Positions 9,460-18,533 are shown, counted from the first letter of the stretch. The stretch is DNA of 64,000 nt from Methanomassiliicoccaceae archaeon (GCA_003555025.1 PWHV01000035.1:1-64000), one strand, 5' to 3'. Notes: generated by a model not told the origin, from the sequence alone. Numbers and translations are program-made.

Positions 9460-10497
9460 TCATTCCTTCAAGGCCATGACCTTCAAGCTTGACACCGGAA
9501 GGCCCCGGTATTGCCTGTCGGCGATGCCCCGGTCCTCTGAACGATGCTCGACTCTGAATCCCGCCCCTTGAAGCATATGCAAATAGGTCTCGATGGGAAG
9601 GGCTCCGGCCACGCAGCCCGTCAGCAGTTCCTCGTCATTTCTCTGCTCCTCGCTGAGATCGCCGGTGAGGACCATGTCCGATATGCATAGTCTCCCCCCG
9701 CCCCTGAGGGCCCTGAAGGCCTCCTCGAAAACCCTCTGCTTGTTCTGCGCGAGATTAATGACGCAATTGCTTATGACCACGTCCATAGAGCCCGTGTCCA
9801 CCGGCAGTTGCTCAATGTCGCCCAGCCTGAACTCGACGTTGTCAATGCCGGTGTCCCTCGCGTTCCCGCGCGCCTTATCTATCATCTCCTCAGTGATGTC
9901 CACGCCGATGACCTTGCCGCGGGGGCCCACCCTCTTCGAGGCGAGGAAGGAATCCATGCCCGCTCCGCTACCGAGGTCCAGGACGGTCTCTCCACCCTCT
10001 ATTCCGGCCAGGGCGATGGGGTTGCCGCAACCGAGGCCCATGTTTGACCCCGAGGATATCAAAAGGTCCTCTTCCGAATATCCCAGGGAGGCCGAGACCG
10101 TTGCCGGGTCGCAGTCCTCATCGCCGCAGCAGCCGCCGCAGGAGCCGCCTTCCCGTGCCATCTTTCCATATGCCGATCTCACGGCGTCCTTGATGTTATG
10201 ACCGCCCTCCGCCGCCTCGCATTCGCAAGAACCCTCTGCTGTCACCCCCATCCTCAACAGCCTTTCCCGGACAGCATCGTCCTTGATCCTGTACACTATG
10301 TTCCTGCCTTCCCTTGTACCGATGATTATACCCGCCTCGGTCAGCGTCTTCAGGTGCCTCGAGACCGTGGTACGGTCCTTATCGTTCAGCAATTGCAGGT
10401 CACAGGGGCAGGATTCATTCGTCAGAAGGTGGCCTACGATGTTCAGTCGTGTACTGTCGCCTAGCGCTTTGAAGAGTCTCACATCGTCAACTGCCAT
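9460..10497 (-). CDS. arsM: ArsR-type winged helix fused to arsenite S-adenosylmethionine methyltransferase
   Basis: Two-domain protein of 345 residues. Residues 1-85 are an ArsR/SmtB winged helix (LFKALGDSTRLNIVGHLL, then DRTTVSRHLKTLTEAGII, the recognition helix). Residues about 135-345 are ArsM, which methylates arsenite using SAM: VLDLGSGAGMDSFL is the SAM loop, and cysteines in SCGGCCGDEDC, MGLGCGNP, ISNCVINL and TGCVAGALP match the arsenic-binding cysteines of the family. ArsR's own CPC motif is present (SCPCDL). The start is the ATG before VDDVRLF, at leaderless distance from a TATA box that overlaps a candidate operator. Likely autoregulated by metalloid; the fusion suggests sensor and enzyme in one chain. 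Confidence 0.88.
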   Translation of the reverse strand: MAVDDVRLFKALGDSTRLNIVGHLLTNESCPCDLQLLNDKDRTTVSRHLKTLTEAGIIIGTREGRNIVYRIKDDAVRERLLRMGVTAEGSCECEAAEGGHNIKDAVRSAYGKMAREGGSCGGCCGDEDCDPATVSASLGYSEEDLLISSGSNMGLGCGNPIALAGIEGGETVLDLGSGAGMDSFLASKRVGPRGKVIGVDITEEMIDKARGNARDTGIDNVEFRLGDIEQLPVDTGSMDVVISNCVINLAQNKQRVFEEAFRALRGGGRLCISDMVLTGDLSEEQRNDEELLTGCVAGALPIETYLHMLQGAGFRVEHRSEDRGIADRQYRGLPVSSLKVMALKE

Positions 10498-10498
10498 G

Positions 10499-10522
10499 AT
10501 ATGTGCATAGGTGTGCAAATAT
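10499..10522. promoter_or_regulatory. candidate ArsR operator overlapping the arsM promoter
   Basis: An inverted repeat with 11-base arms, ATATGTGCATA and TGTGCAAATAT, separated by GG; 9 of 11 arm positions match. It lies directly upstream of the arsM start and covers the TATA-like element, so binding would block transcription. Position and symmetry fit autoregulation by the fused winged helix; binding itself is inferred. Confidence 0.6.
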
Positions 10523-10539
10523 ACAAATTTATCATCCAT

Positions 10540-10906
10540 GGCGCCCGACCGACAAGGGGTCTGCGGACATGGACCGGTTGCATTGACAATCGATGTCTGG
10601 CATGGGCATTCTCAAACGACCGACGCAACCACGCCACCTGTATGACTGGATCGCCCGATGTCTCCAAAGGGTACTCGGCAGACCTTCATTGGCTACCTTC
10701 GTTTATGACATCCTACAACATGAACAAGGGAGGTGAAGCCTCACATACGGACAGCAAGGCGAACGTGTGGCCCGGGGATGCGTCGTTGATTCTTCTTGGA
10801 GGGAGGTTGACGATGGGCGCTGGAATCAAATATTATTTATAATAGAAAGAACAAATTTATTTCTCCAAAACCGAGTATCCATGTGATACATGGCTTGTGA
10901 TAACCA
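10540..10906. other. intergenic region with promoter and small palindrome
   Basis: No gene seen. AT-rich ATATTATTTATAAT around 10828-10843 is a plausible TATA region for the rightward beta-helix gene, giving a leader of about 40 bases. Within that leader CCATGT-GAT-ACATGG (10879-10893) is a perfect 6-base palindrome that could be a hairpin or a protein-binding site. Confidence 0.5.
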
Positions 10907-13279
10907 ATGAGATCAGCAACATCCATCGTCTTAGCGACAATCCTACTTCTGAGCCTGGCGGTCGTTGCAGCTGGCAACGAAACCGCTGAACCTTACAGCA
11001 ACACCAGCAACTCCGAGTTGATAGTCTATCAAGACGGGGGGCAGGCTTACGTGAACATAACCGATGCCGTCCAAGCTGCCGACCCCGGGGACACCATCCG
11101 CATCTGGAACGGTACCTATGTTGAGGATGACTTGTCGATAGATAAGACGCTTACGATAATAGGCAACTGCTCCGAGGCCACCATCATAGACGGTGATGGA
11201 AATGGAAGTGTGGTGAATGTGACAGCCGATTGGGTGAACATATCCCATGTCGCGGTCAATAACAGCGAAATCCCAGACAACGACGGAGGATATGCTGGGA
11301 TAAAGGTCGAGAATGCGGACGAAGTCCATATCGAGCATGTAAGGTCTCACCAAAACGAAATCGGTATTTTCATTTTGAACTCGAACGGCAGCGGACTAGT
11401 TGATGTGAACGTATCTAACAACGTCGGTGGCCTGCTCGTTGTTGAGTCGGAAGGCATCTCCATATATGACGGCATTTTCAATAGCAATGTTGTTGCTGGA
11501 ATTTATACCATGGAGTGTGAAGACATCGATCTCGTGAACAACGTCATCTCTGATAACGGATATTTCAACATCGCCGCGTTTGATGCCAGCAATGCGTCCA
11601 TAGTCGACAACATCATCGATGACAGCGATTTCGGCATATTCATCGATGGTTGCAACAACACCCTAGTCGACTACAACGTTTTGGAGAATCATAGTAATGA
11701 TGGTGAAGGGGCAGGCCTTCTTGCAACCAATTCCACCAACACTTCCATCGTCAACAACATCGTGTACTCAAACCATGACGGTATGATGGTGGTGAACCAG
11801 TCCACTGACACCCTGATGGCCGACAACATTGTGGAATATAACGACTACGGAATCACCGTGGACTCGTCGTCTAACAACACCATTTTTGATAACGTCTTGA
11901 TGTACAACGATTACGGAATGATTCTGTTTGAAGCAAACAACAGTTCTGTGTTCCTCAATACAATATCGAACAGCATTTTTGGGACGATGCTCTTGGACTC
12001 CCATGACACCTTTGTTGGAAGCAACGTTATTAAAGAAAATTCGATGGGGTTGTTGGTCGATAATTCCACTGAAACAATCATCTACTACAATGACTTCATG
12101 GACCACTCGTATGAGGATGAAATCGGTCTCTTGTTGCAACATTCCGACGACAGCACCATCATTGACAACTTCGTATTGAACAACACAATAGGGATGGTGG
12201 TCGGCGATTCGACCAGCTGCGATGTCATAAACAACACCATCAGTTACAACGAGTTCGGCCTGGGCCTGCTTAACGCCACGCATAACAACGTGACAGGCAA
12301 CATGATAATCGAAAATAATGGAACGGTGGAGACAGAGGAAGGCATCACCGTATCGGGCGGCATCAATCTCGTCAACAGCAGCGCCAACAATCTGACCGAG
12401 AACATCCTGTCCCACAACCTCCTCGGCCTTTCCGTGGACGAGGAGAGCGTTAACAATACTATCGACTACAACTTCTTCATTGAGAACGAGAAGCAGGCGG
12501 ACGACGAGAGCGATTCCAACGAATGGGACAACGGCAGCGTCGGCAACTACTGGAGCGACAACCCTGAGAACGATGCCGCCGGCGACGGGATCGGCGACCA
12601 AACGTATGTCATAAATGCCACATCGGGCGCGCAGGACGAATACCCGATGATGCACCCGGTGGCGTCCGCCGGGGACGATCTGAGCGTCGATGAAGGAGAG
12701 TCGCTCTCAATGCAGGGCGAGGTGGTGAGCGCCATGGAGGTCCTCGAGCATGAGTGGACCGTCCATGACGGCACCGAGGAGGTCACACTCTCCGGCGAGG
12801 AGATCAGCCACACATTCGATGAGCCGGGGGATTATCAGCTCACCTACACCATAACCGCTGAAGCGGGGCTCATCGATGAGGATCAAATGACTGTCACGGT
12901 CGAGGACACCACCCCGCCGGAAGCGGATGCCGGGCCTGACGTCAGCGTCGACGAGGGCGAGACGGTCACATTCGACGGCACTGGGTCCACGGACAACGTG
13001 GGCATCGTCAATTACACCTGGGAGTTCACCATCGAAGGCGAGACCGTCACCCTCTATGGAGAATCACCGTCCCATCAGTTCGATGAAGCAGGGACATACG
13101 AGGTGACGCTCACCGTCAAGGACGACGCCGGGAACGAGGACAGCGACACCATGACGGCCAACGTCGCGGAACCGGAGCCGGAGGGCATTGAAGAGGAGGA
13201 GATATGCCCAGCATTGGTCCTGATCCCCATACTGGGAATGTTCGCCCTTCCGCTGATGCTCTTCAGGAGGAGGCGCTGA
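10907..13279 (+). CDS. NosD-like parallel beta-helix surface protein with PKD domains
   Basis: Secreted or anchored cell-surface protein of 790 residues. Seen: signal peptide 1-23; a right-handed beta-helix of PbH1 repeats (about 60-560), rich in Asn ladders such as NNTIxxN and NNxGI; the motif GNYWSDN typical of NosD-type helices; two PKD-like domains (about 590-665 and 670-755; DAGPDVSVDEGETVTF is diagnostic); an acidic linker; and a tail EEEICPALVLIP...LFRRRR with a Cys just before the membrane span. Beta-helix proteins bind or cleave polysaccharides or serve as adhesins; no catalytic residues were identified. An in-frame second tail follows its stop codon. Confidence 0.85.
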   Translation: MRSATSIVLATILLLSLAVVAAGNETAEPYSNTSNSELIVYQDGGQAYVNITDAVQAADPGDTIRIWNGTYVEDDLSIDKTLTIIGNCSEATIIDGDGNGSVVNVTADWVNISHVAVNNSEIPDNDGGYAGIKVENADEVHIEHVRSHQNEIGIFILNSNGSGLVDVNVSNNVGGLLVVESEGISIYDGIFNSNVVAGIYTMECEDIDLVNNVISDNGYFNIAAFDASNASIVDNIIDDSDFGIFIDGCNNTLVDYNVLENHSNDGEGAGLLATNSTNTSIVNNIVYSNHDGMMVVNQSTDTLMADNIVEYNDYGITVDSSSNNTIFDNVLMYNDYGMILFEANNSSVFLNTISNSIFGTMLLDSHDTFVGSNVIKENSMGLLVDNSTETIIYYNDFMDHSYEDEIGLLLQHSDDSTIIDNFVLNNTIGMVVGDSTSCDVINNTISYNEFGLGLLNATHNNVTGNMIIENNGTVETEEGITVSGGINLVNSSANNLTENILSHNLLGLSVDEESVNNTIDYNFFIENEKQADDESDSNEWDNGSVGNYWSDNPENDAAGDGIGDQTYVINATSGAQDEYPMMHPVASAGDDLSVDEGESLSMQGEVVSAMEVLEHEWTVHDGTEEVTLSGEEISHTFDEPGDYQLTYTITAEAGLIDEDQMTVTVEDTTPPEADAGPDVSVDEGETVTFDGTGSTDNVGIVNYTWEFTIEGETVTLYGESPSHQFDEAGTYEVTLTVKDDAGNEDSDTMTANVAEPEPEGIEEEEICPALVLIPILGMFALPLMLFRRRR

Positions 13280-13420
13280 TCCGCAATTAGCAGCAAGGTG
13301 CATGGCACACCCTCTCTCTGGCCGGAGGATGGGCCGGAGGAACTGGTGTGCATGAGCATCCTCCCCTTTGCCGCCCTGGCGGCCATAGGATTGCCGCTGA
13401 TGCTAGTGAAGAGGATGTGA
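13280..13420 (+). pseudogene. in-frame remnant encoding a second C-terminal surface-anchor tail
   Basis: Immediately after the stop of the beta-helix gene and in the same frame, 46 sense codons run without interruption to a TGA. The last 31 spell an acidic linker, a Cys (EELVCMSILPF) and AALAAIGLPLMLVKRM, i.e. another copy of the anchor tail, closest to that of the GLUG protein at 5.9-7.7 kb. It has no start or domain of its own, so it is best read as the end of a lost or recombined surface-protein gene, or as a readthrough extension. Confidence 0.6.
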
Positions 13421-13579
13421 TGACTAGGTAGCATAGTGAGGTGAAGATCGATCCTCACACCTGGTCATCGGACATTCCGACGATGAGACCTCCACCGCAC
13501 ATAGTGAGGCTTTCGGAGCGGGTGGTGAAGTTTATAAATACCGACAATAGAAATCTATACCGTATAACAGGTGATTTCG

Positions 13580-14611
13580 ATGCAAGGCAGAAATAAGAAG
13601 TTGGTCGGCGTGGCGACAGTGGCGATCGCCGCCCTGATGCTGACCGCCGTGCTGTCAATGGTGCCTCAGGGGGCTGAGGCCACTACGGAGTTCGATGGGG
13701 GTGTGGGCACCTGGGAGGACCCGTACGTGATCAGCACCGTGGAGCAGCTGCAGGCGATGAACGAGGACCTTGAAGCGGATTACGCGCTCGGCTCCTTCAT
13801 AGATGCGATGGATACGGAGAATTGGACCGACGGCTTCAATCCCATAGGCGATAAGACCGCACCCTTCGAGGGGTCGCTCAGAGGATCTGCGGATGGGCCC
13901 GCTTTCCTGATAGTCGGCCTTTACATCAACAGCAATGAGGACAACGTCGGTCTTTTTGGCTACACCGGTGAGAGCGCCGTGATAGAGCGCATCGGCCTCG
14001 CCAACGCGTATATCAACGGAGGCAATGATAACACCGGCGGACTGGTGGGCTGGAACTCCGGCGAGATAAGCGAGTCCTACGTCTCCGGCAAGGTCTCCGG
14101 CAACGGCAACGTCGGCGGCCTCGTCGGTACCAACAACGGCACCATAAGCGACTGCTATTCTCTGGCGGACATAACTGAAGGCGACACCGTCGGCGGCCTC
14201 GTCGGGGACGTGACCGCCGCGGGGGACGTGAACAGGACCTATGCCGCCGGAGAAGTCGGTGAGGGCACCACCGGCACCGGCGGACTCATCGGCGAATCGG
14301 CGGGGAACGTCGTTAACTCCTTCTGGGACAACATGACCACAGGTCAGACCGAATCCGCTGGCGGTGAGGGCGAGAACACCGCCGCCATGAAGGCCCAGAG
14401 CACCTTCGATGATGCGGGCTGGGACTTCGAGAACACATGGAATATCACCGAGGGAGAGTCCTATCCCCGACTGGCTAACGTGTTCAGCTTCGAGCAGTTC
14501 GAGGAGTTCTTGCAGGACCTCATCGAGGATATGATAGGTGACATATGCGCCTCCGTGGTGCTGGTCCCGTTGATCGCCGGCGGATTGGTGGTCGCGTCCC
14601 GGCGGAAGTGA
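13580..14611 (+). CDS. GLUG-repeat cell-surface protein, short form
   Basis: Exported protein of 343 residues: signal peptide (about 1-33, VLSMVPQGAEA), GTWEDPYVISTVEQLQAMN entry segment, about five GLUG-type repeats (GGLVGWNSG, GGLVGTNNG, GGLVGDV) between 130 and 240, then a SFWDN...GGEGENTAAMKAQSTFDDAGWDF block that is nearly identical in the larger GLUG protein at 5.9-7.7 kb, and a tail GDICASVVLVPLIAGG ending RRK. A TATA box TTTATAAATAC near 13531 and a GGTGAT site before the ATG support this start. Probably a paralogue of the larger protein; adhesin-like role inferred. Confidence 0.8.
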   Translation: MQGRNKKLVGVATVAIAALMLTAVLSMVPQGAEATTEFDGGVGTWEDPYVISTVEQLQAMNEDLEADYALGSFIDAMDTENWTDGFNPIGDKTAPFEGSLRGSADGPAFLIVGLYINSNEDNVGLFGYTGESAVIERIGLANAYINGGNDNTGGLVGWNSGEISESYVSGKVSGNGNVGGLVGTNNGTISDCYSLADITEGDTVGGLVGDVTAAGDVNRTYAAGEVGEGTTGTGGLIGESAGNVVNSFWDNMTTGQTESAGGEGENTAAMKAQSTFDDAGWDFENTWNITEGESYPRLANVFSFEQFEEFLQDLIEDMIGDICASVVLVPLIAGGLVVASRRK

Positions 14612-14774
14612 GCTGGGTCACAGTGGTGAAAGATGCTCGGCGGGACTTGCCCAAGGCACGCAGTTCCTGAGCCTCGAGGCCGAGCCTCATCGGGTCACCA
14701 CTAAACCTTTTCCTTTTATCTTCAACCCCGATTTCTAATGAGCGTCCCCGTATCAGGCGTGAGAACGCGATGAC

Positions 14775-15254
14775 TCACTGCACCATCTCAGACAGTGTTG
14801 AGAGCACGTCGTCGACGTGGCCGATCACGTTGACCTTGGGCCAGGCATGCGCCACCACCCCTTCGGGGTCGAGAATGAAAGTGCTCCTGATCACACCGTT
14901 GAACACCTTTCCCGAAACCGTCCTCTTGTCCCATACGCCGAACCCTTTCAGCGCGACGAGCCCGGTGTCGGAGAGCAAAGGGACCGTCAGGCCGTTCTTC
15001 TCAACGAACTTGCGATGGCTCTCGAGCGATTCGGGGTTTATTCCGACCACGTTAACACCCATCTTTTCGAACTCCGGCTTCGCCTTCGAGAAGTCCTTGG
15101 CCTGCTTGGTGCACCCCGGGGTGCCGTCGCGCGGGTAGAAATAGACGACGGAGTATCTTCCCTTGAGGTCATCCAGGCAGGTCTCGTCGCCATGGATGCC
15201 CGGGAGGCAGAAGTCCGGCGCCATGTCCCCCTTCTTCAATGTGGTCATTGTCAT
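14775..15254 (-). CDS. bcp: Bcp/PrxQ-type thioredoxin-dependent peroxiredoxin
   Basis: Reduces hydrogen peroxide and organic hydroperoxides in the cytoplasm using a thioredoxin-like donor. Seen: GDMAPDFCLPG, YFYPRDGTPGCTKQAKDF containing the peroxidatic Cys of the PxxxTxxC motif (here DGTPGCT), FVEKNGLTVPLLSD and RSTFILDPEGVV. At 159 residues it is full length for the family, with no frameshift, unlike the broken paralogue near 5.5 kb. Stands alone; in an anaerobe it fits oxidative stress defence together with rubrerythrin and MsrB further right. Confidence 0.9.
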   Translation of the reverse strand: MTMTTLKKGDMAPDFCLPGIHGDETCLDDLKGRYSVVYFYPRDGTPGCTKQAKDFSKAKPEFEKMGVNVVGINPESLESHRKFVEKNGLTVPLLSDTGLVALKGFGVWDKRTVSGKVFNGVIRSTFILDPEGVVAHAWPKVNVIGHVDDVLSTLSEMVQ

Positions 15255-15466
15255 TTCACCTCTCCTTCAATGTGAGGAGTACCATTCCACTGGACCTTAC
15301 ATAAGCCTATTCCTGCCACGCAACTCCGCTCTCAAGTATAGCATTCTCTGGGACCCGCACCCAATGCCTTCTGTCTTTGATCGCAGCGAGGAAATACATC
15401 GTATCCAGCAAAATCCTGATGAAAATGAACAAATACCATCGTGATGGATTCTAACACAGTGATAAG

Positions 15467-15697
15467 ATGACGGAGAGCAAATCAGACCTGATGATGAAGT
15501 ACGGACCCAATTGCATATGCCCCAAATGCCCGTCCTACAACAAATGCGCCCAGTTCAGGTCGCAGCGGGCCTTCTGCATAGCCGGCAAGTCCCCCAGCGA
15601 CTGCATCAAGAACGAGAAGGGCTGCGTGTGCGGCGATTGCCCGGTGGGGAATGAGCTGGGCAAGAAGGAGCAGTACTACTGTCGCTACGATCTCTGA
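15467..15697 (+). CDS. DUF2769-type small cysteine-rich protein
   Basis: A 76-residue cytoplasmic protein with ten cysteines in the DUF2769 pattern: CICPKCPSYNKC, then FCIAGKSPSDC, then CVCGDCPV and YYC. The cysteine spacing suggests a zinc or iron-sulfur site. The family is widespread in methanogens and related archaea and has no established function. ATG preceded by GTGATAAG. It converges on the Rossmann-fold gene to its right. Confidence 0.8.
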   Translation: MTESKSDLMMKYGPNCICPKCPSYNKCAQFRSQRAFCIAGKSPSDCIKNEKGCVCGDCPVGNELGKKEQYYCRYDL

Positions 15698-15781
15698 ACC
15701 TGGCTCATGGGCGGAAGGCTGGCCGGCACGCGGCCATCTTCTGATTCATTTTCCCACTCTAGTGCTACCAGGACGAACGTC

Positions 15782-16525
15782 TCAGGGGCGGAACAGCTCG
15801 TAAACGTGCATGATGCCGTGGCAGCAGCAGGATGTGCCCAGGGCCACGGTGAGCGCTCCCTCCGCATTCTCCAGGTCCTGCAGGAAACCCGATAGGACGT
15901 CTTTCTCGAAACATCCCACCCCCTCGCCCACCAGTTCAGTGGTTATCACCAGCGAGCGGTCGGCCCCGACCGTTGCGCGGCGCAGCAGCTCGTCCATGCG
16001 CGCCTCCTTCTTCTTCCCGGTGACCTGGCAGCGGTCCGCGGGCTGAGAACATACGGAACTGCACAGCGATCCCGCGGGCATATGGCTGCTAATGATACGT
16101 CCCGCCATCTTATCGAAGCGGAGGACCAGCTCAGGGTCCATGCGGCGCAGGACGTCCATGGCCAGGTCCGGGGCCGGCCTGACGGAGAATCCGCGCTCCT
16201 GCAGCCAGTTCTCCGCCGCCAACGCCGCCACGTGCCCTGGTATGCAGGGGGCGATAAAATCCGCCGCTTCGTCGTCGAGGCAGTGGACGACCGAACCGAG
16301 CGCTGCGCCGCCCACGAAACAGGCCTCTCCCTCTTCCAAGCCAACGAACGATGCCTCCGCTGCCTCGCGTCCGCAGATATCGCGCGCCTTGCAGCCCTCG
16401 TCCACATCCACGACCAACACCCTCGCCCCTTGGGACTTGGCATTGGCGGCGGCGCGGCTCCCGAAGACCCCGCCACCGGCGACGAGCACGTTCATCCCTC
16501 TGAGGCTCCCGTCCTCCCTATGCAT
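15782..16525 (-). CDS. Rossmann-fold NAD(P)-binding protein with cysteine-rich C-terminal half, unknown function
   Basis: The N terminus (MNVLVAGGGVFGSRAAANAKSQ, then VLVVDVD) is a classic dinucleotide-binding fold of the TrkA/siroheme-synthase type. The rest is not recognised: it carries GKKKEARMDELL near the middle, a CSSVC...C group and a striking CCCHG motif near the C terminus, which could bind a metal. Length is 247 residues, or 237 if the ATG before NVLVAGGG is used, which sits at the fold's natural beginning. No operon partner. Function unknown; a redox- or metal-sensing role is only a guess. Confidence 0.6.
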   Translation of the reverse strand: MHREDGSLRGMNVLVAGGGVFGSRAAANAKSQGARVLVVDVDEGCKARDICGREAAEASFVGLEEGEACFVGGAALGSVVHCLDDEAADFIAPCIPGHVAALAAENWLQERGFSVRPAPDLAMDVLRRMDPELVLRFDKMAGRIISSHMPAGSLCSSVCSQPADRCQVTGKKKEARMDELLRRATVGADRSLVITTELVGEGVGCFEKDVLSGFLQDLENAEGALTVALGTSCCCHGIMHVYELFRP

Positions 16526-16572
16526 ATCGGATCATGCCCCTGGTGAAGTAAACCGCTTCGACCATCGCAGCA

Positions 16573-17028
16573 TCATTCCACCCTCCAATACAGCTGCGTG
16601 AGCAGCTTCTCCGGCGGGGTCTCATCGGGATCGTTGAGGTAGTACTCCCACATATCAGTGGCATGGAGCCCTTCGTCCTCCAGAAAGGACTGCACCTTCA
16701 AGTAGGTGCCCATGACCTCATGGTATGGGCCGACATGCACCGCGGTGACAGCCCTTCCACCGGGAAGGGTGAACGGCCTTATCTCCTCATCGGCCTCCAT
16801 CGGACTGGACACCGGGAAGCCGCAGGTCATATCGGTCCTCTCATCGCTGTATGAGTGATAGAAGGCGAACGGCGGACCGTCGAAGGCCGCCCCACTCTCC
16901 GCCAAGAATTCCAGGACCCGGTAGAATATGTCGCCCATGGCCTCCCCCATCCTCTCGTTGGACACCATGGCCCTTATGGCCATGGCGTCCTTAGGCTTCA
17001 CATCCACCATCTCTATGGGGGCATCCAT
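16573..17028 (-). CDS. GyrI-like/AraC effector-binding domain protein
   Basis: Stand-alone small-molecule-binding domain of 151 residues, SOUL/GyrI-like fold. Seen: the central YHSYSDERTDMTCGFPV segment and LPGGRAVTAVHVGPYHEVMGTYLKV, which matches the conserved GxYxxL turn of the fold, and the final WEYYLNDPDETPPEKLLTQLY, typical of the family's end. Such domains bind hydrophobic or cationic drugs in regulators, and alone can act as hydrolases or carriers. The ligand is unknown. Divergent from the ABC ATPase gene. Confidence 0.75.
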   Translation of the reverse strand: MDAPIEMVDVKPKDAMAIRAMVSNERMGEAMGDIFYRVLEFLAESGAAFDGPPFAFYHSYSDERTDMTCGFPVSSPMEADEEIRPFTLPGGRAVTAVHVGPYHEVMGTYLKVQSFLEDEGLHATDMWEYYLNDPDETPPEKLLTQLYWRVE

Positions 17029-17174
17029 GCTGATGGAATCGCATCATTAACTATTTCATCTGTTCCCTGCCAGGTCGGTTCCTGACCTCCGTCCGCAGTG
17101 GGGCGACCACGTGACCGTTCTTGTGGATTTCGACCTTCGCAATCTTAATAACGATGTAGAAGATAGAAGGCGGC

Positions 17175-17954
17175 ATGAGCGGCCAGGCCACCAGGTTCCG
17201 ACGCGTGGACTACCGCATCCAAGGCCAGGCTCTGCTGGAAGGGATAGACCTGGACATCGGCGCCGACGAGAGGGTGGCCCTGCTGGGACCCAACGGCTCG
17301 GGGAAATCATCCCTGATCCGCCTGGTGCGGGGGGAGGCGCGGGCCCACAGCGGAAGCGGCGAGTGCTCCCTTTTCGGAAAGCATCGATGGAACCTCTTCG
17401 AGATGCGTTCGCTCATGGGCGTTGTCTCGATGGAACTGGAACGCGCCCTCTCGCCCAACACGGTCGCCTGGGACCTGGTGGCCTCGGGCCTGTTCCAGAG
17501 CTACGACCTCTACCGCAACCATCACCTCGGCGAGGAGGGCAGGAGAGTGACCGGAGAGGCCATCGCGTCATTGGGCCTCGAAGGCCTCTCCCATCGCCGT
17601 ATAGGGGGGCTTTCCAGCGGCGAGATGAGGCGCTTCCTCATCGCCAGGGCGCTGGTCAACGACCCTCGCATCCTCGTCCTCGATGAGCCCATGACGGGGA
17701 TGGACATTATTGCCAGGAAGTCGTTCCGGGAAACGATGTCCGCGCTCGCCGCCGAAGGCAAGGGCCTGTTGATGGCCACCCATGACATGGAGGACATCGT
17801 TCCCGAGGTGGACAGGGTGGTCATGCTCAAGGAGGGACGGGTTTTCCGCGACGGCGCCAAGGAGGAGCTCTTGAACGACGAGACGATGTCCTCGCTTTTC
17901 GGCGTCCCGGTGAAGGTCCTCCGCTCCGGCGGCAGCTACCACGCATCGGTGTGA
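17175..17954 (+). CDS. ABC transporter ATP-binding protein
   Basis: ATPase subunit of 259 residues. Seen: Walker A GPNGSGKSS (about 38-46), signature LSSGEMRRFLIARAL (about 143-157), Walker B ILVLDEP (about 162-168) and H-loop ATHD. The overall form (LLEGIDLDIGADERVALLGPNG; FLIARALVNDPRILVLDEPMTGMD) is like the soluble YlmA/ModF branch, where no permease is encoded nearby, and here too no permease is adjacent. The downstream zinc-ribbon membrane protein starts 43 bases after the stop but shows no permease features. Function probably in stress or solute handling, not determinable from sequence. Confidence 0.8.
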   Translation: MSGQATRFRRVDYRIQGQALLEGIDLDIGADERVALLGPNGSGKSSLIRLVRGEARAHSGSGECSLFGKHRWNLFEMRSLMGVVSMELERALSPNTVAWDLVASGLFQSYDLYRNHHLGEEGRRVTGEAIASLGLEGLSHRRIGGLSSGEMRRFLIARALVNDPRILVLDEPMTGMDIIARKSFRETMSALAAEGKGLLMATHDMEDIVPEVDRVVMLKEGRVFRDGAKEELLNDETMSSLFGVPVKVLRSGGSYHASV

Positions 17955-17996
17955 GCGATGAAACCAGTTATACCAATAAGAACATGGGGTTGACGG

Positions 17997-18479
17997 ATGA
18001 CGATACGGTGCAGGGAGTGCCAGGCGGAGTCCCCCGGGTGGGCGGAGTTCTGTCTTCAGTGTGGCCGACGCTTCAGCGACGAGGAGAGGTCCAAGGCCAG
18101 CGAGGCCGTCCGCTTGTGCGAGAGCTGCGGGGAAGAGATGTCCCCCGGTTCATCCGGCTGCCACAACTGCGGCGCCCGTCCCGCTGGCTCTATGGACCGC
18201 TCCGCCGCCCAACGCATCTCCCTGATAGCGAAGATCCTCGCCCTGGTGCCCGGCATATTCAACGTCTTCGGTCTCGGCCACCTCTTCCTCGGGAAGTACC
18301 TGAAGGCGTTCATCCTCTTCGCCATCTCCTTGGCCCTGAGATACGCATCGGAGGCGTGGGTGTCGCCAGGGGACATGGCGAACGCCGACATCGCTTGGTT
18401 GGGTGTATCGTTGCTAGTATTCATCTACCAGATATGGGATGTCTACCGTATCACCGGCCGAGAGCTCATGGGGCGCTGA
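17997..18479 (+). CDS. double zinc-ribbon membrane protein
   Basis: Residues 1-60 hold two zinc-ribbon knuckle pairs (CRECQ...FCLQCGRRF and CESCGEEMSPGSSGCHNCGARP). Residues 75-150 hold about three hydrophobic segments (LIAKILALVPGIFNVFGLGHLFLG; AFILFAISLAL; WLGVSLLVFIYQIWDVYRI), resembling TM2-type small membrane modules. 160 residues. Zinc-ribbon plus membrane proteins are frequent in archaea and have no settled role. It follows the ABC ATPase and may be co-transcribed with it and with rfcL, which begins 54 bases later. Confidence 0.7.
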   Translation: MTIRCRECQAESPGWAEFCLQCGRRFSDEERSKASEAVRLCESCGEEMSPGSSGCHNCGARPAGSMDRSAAQRISLIAKILALVPGIFNVFGLGHLFLGKYLKAFILFAISLALRYASEAWVSPGDMANADIAWLGVSLLVFIYQIWDVYRITGRELMGR

Positions 18480-18533
18480 AGGTTCGGCGAGCCGCAGGAA
18501 AACCATTTTATCCCCCTGGTCGATGGAGAGGAG

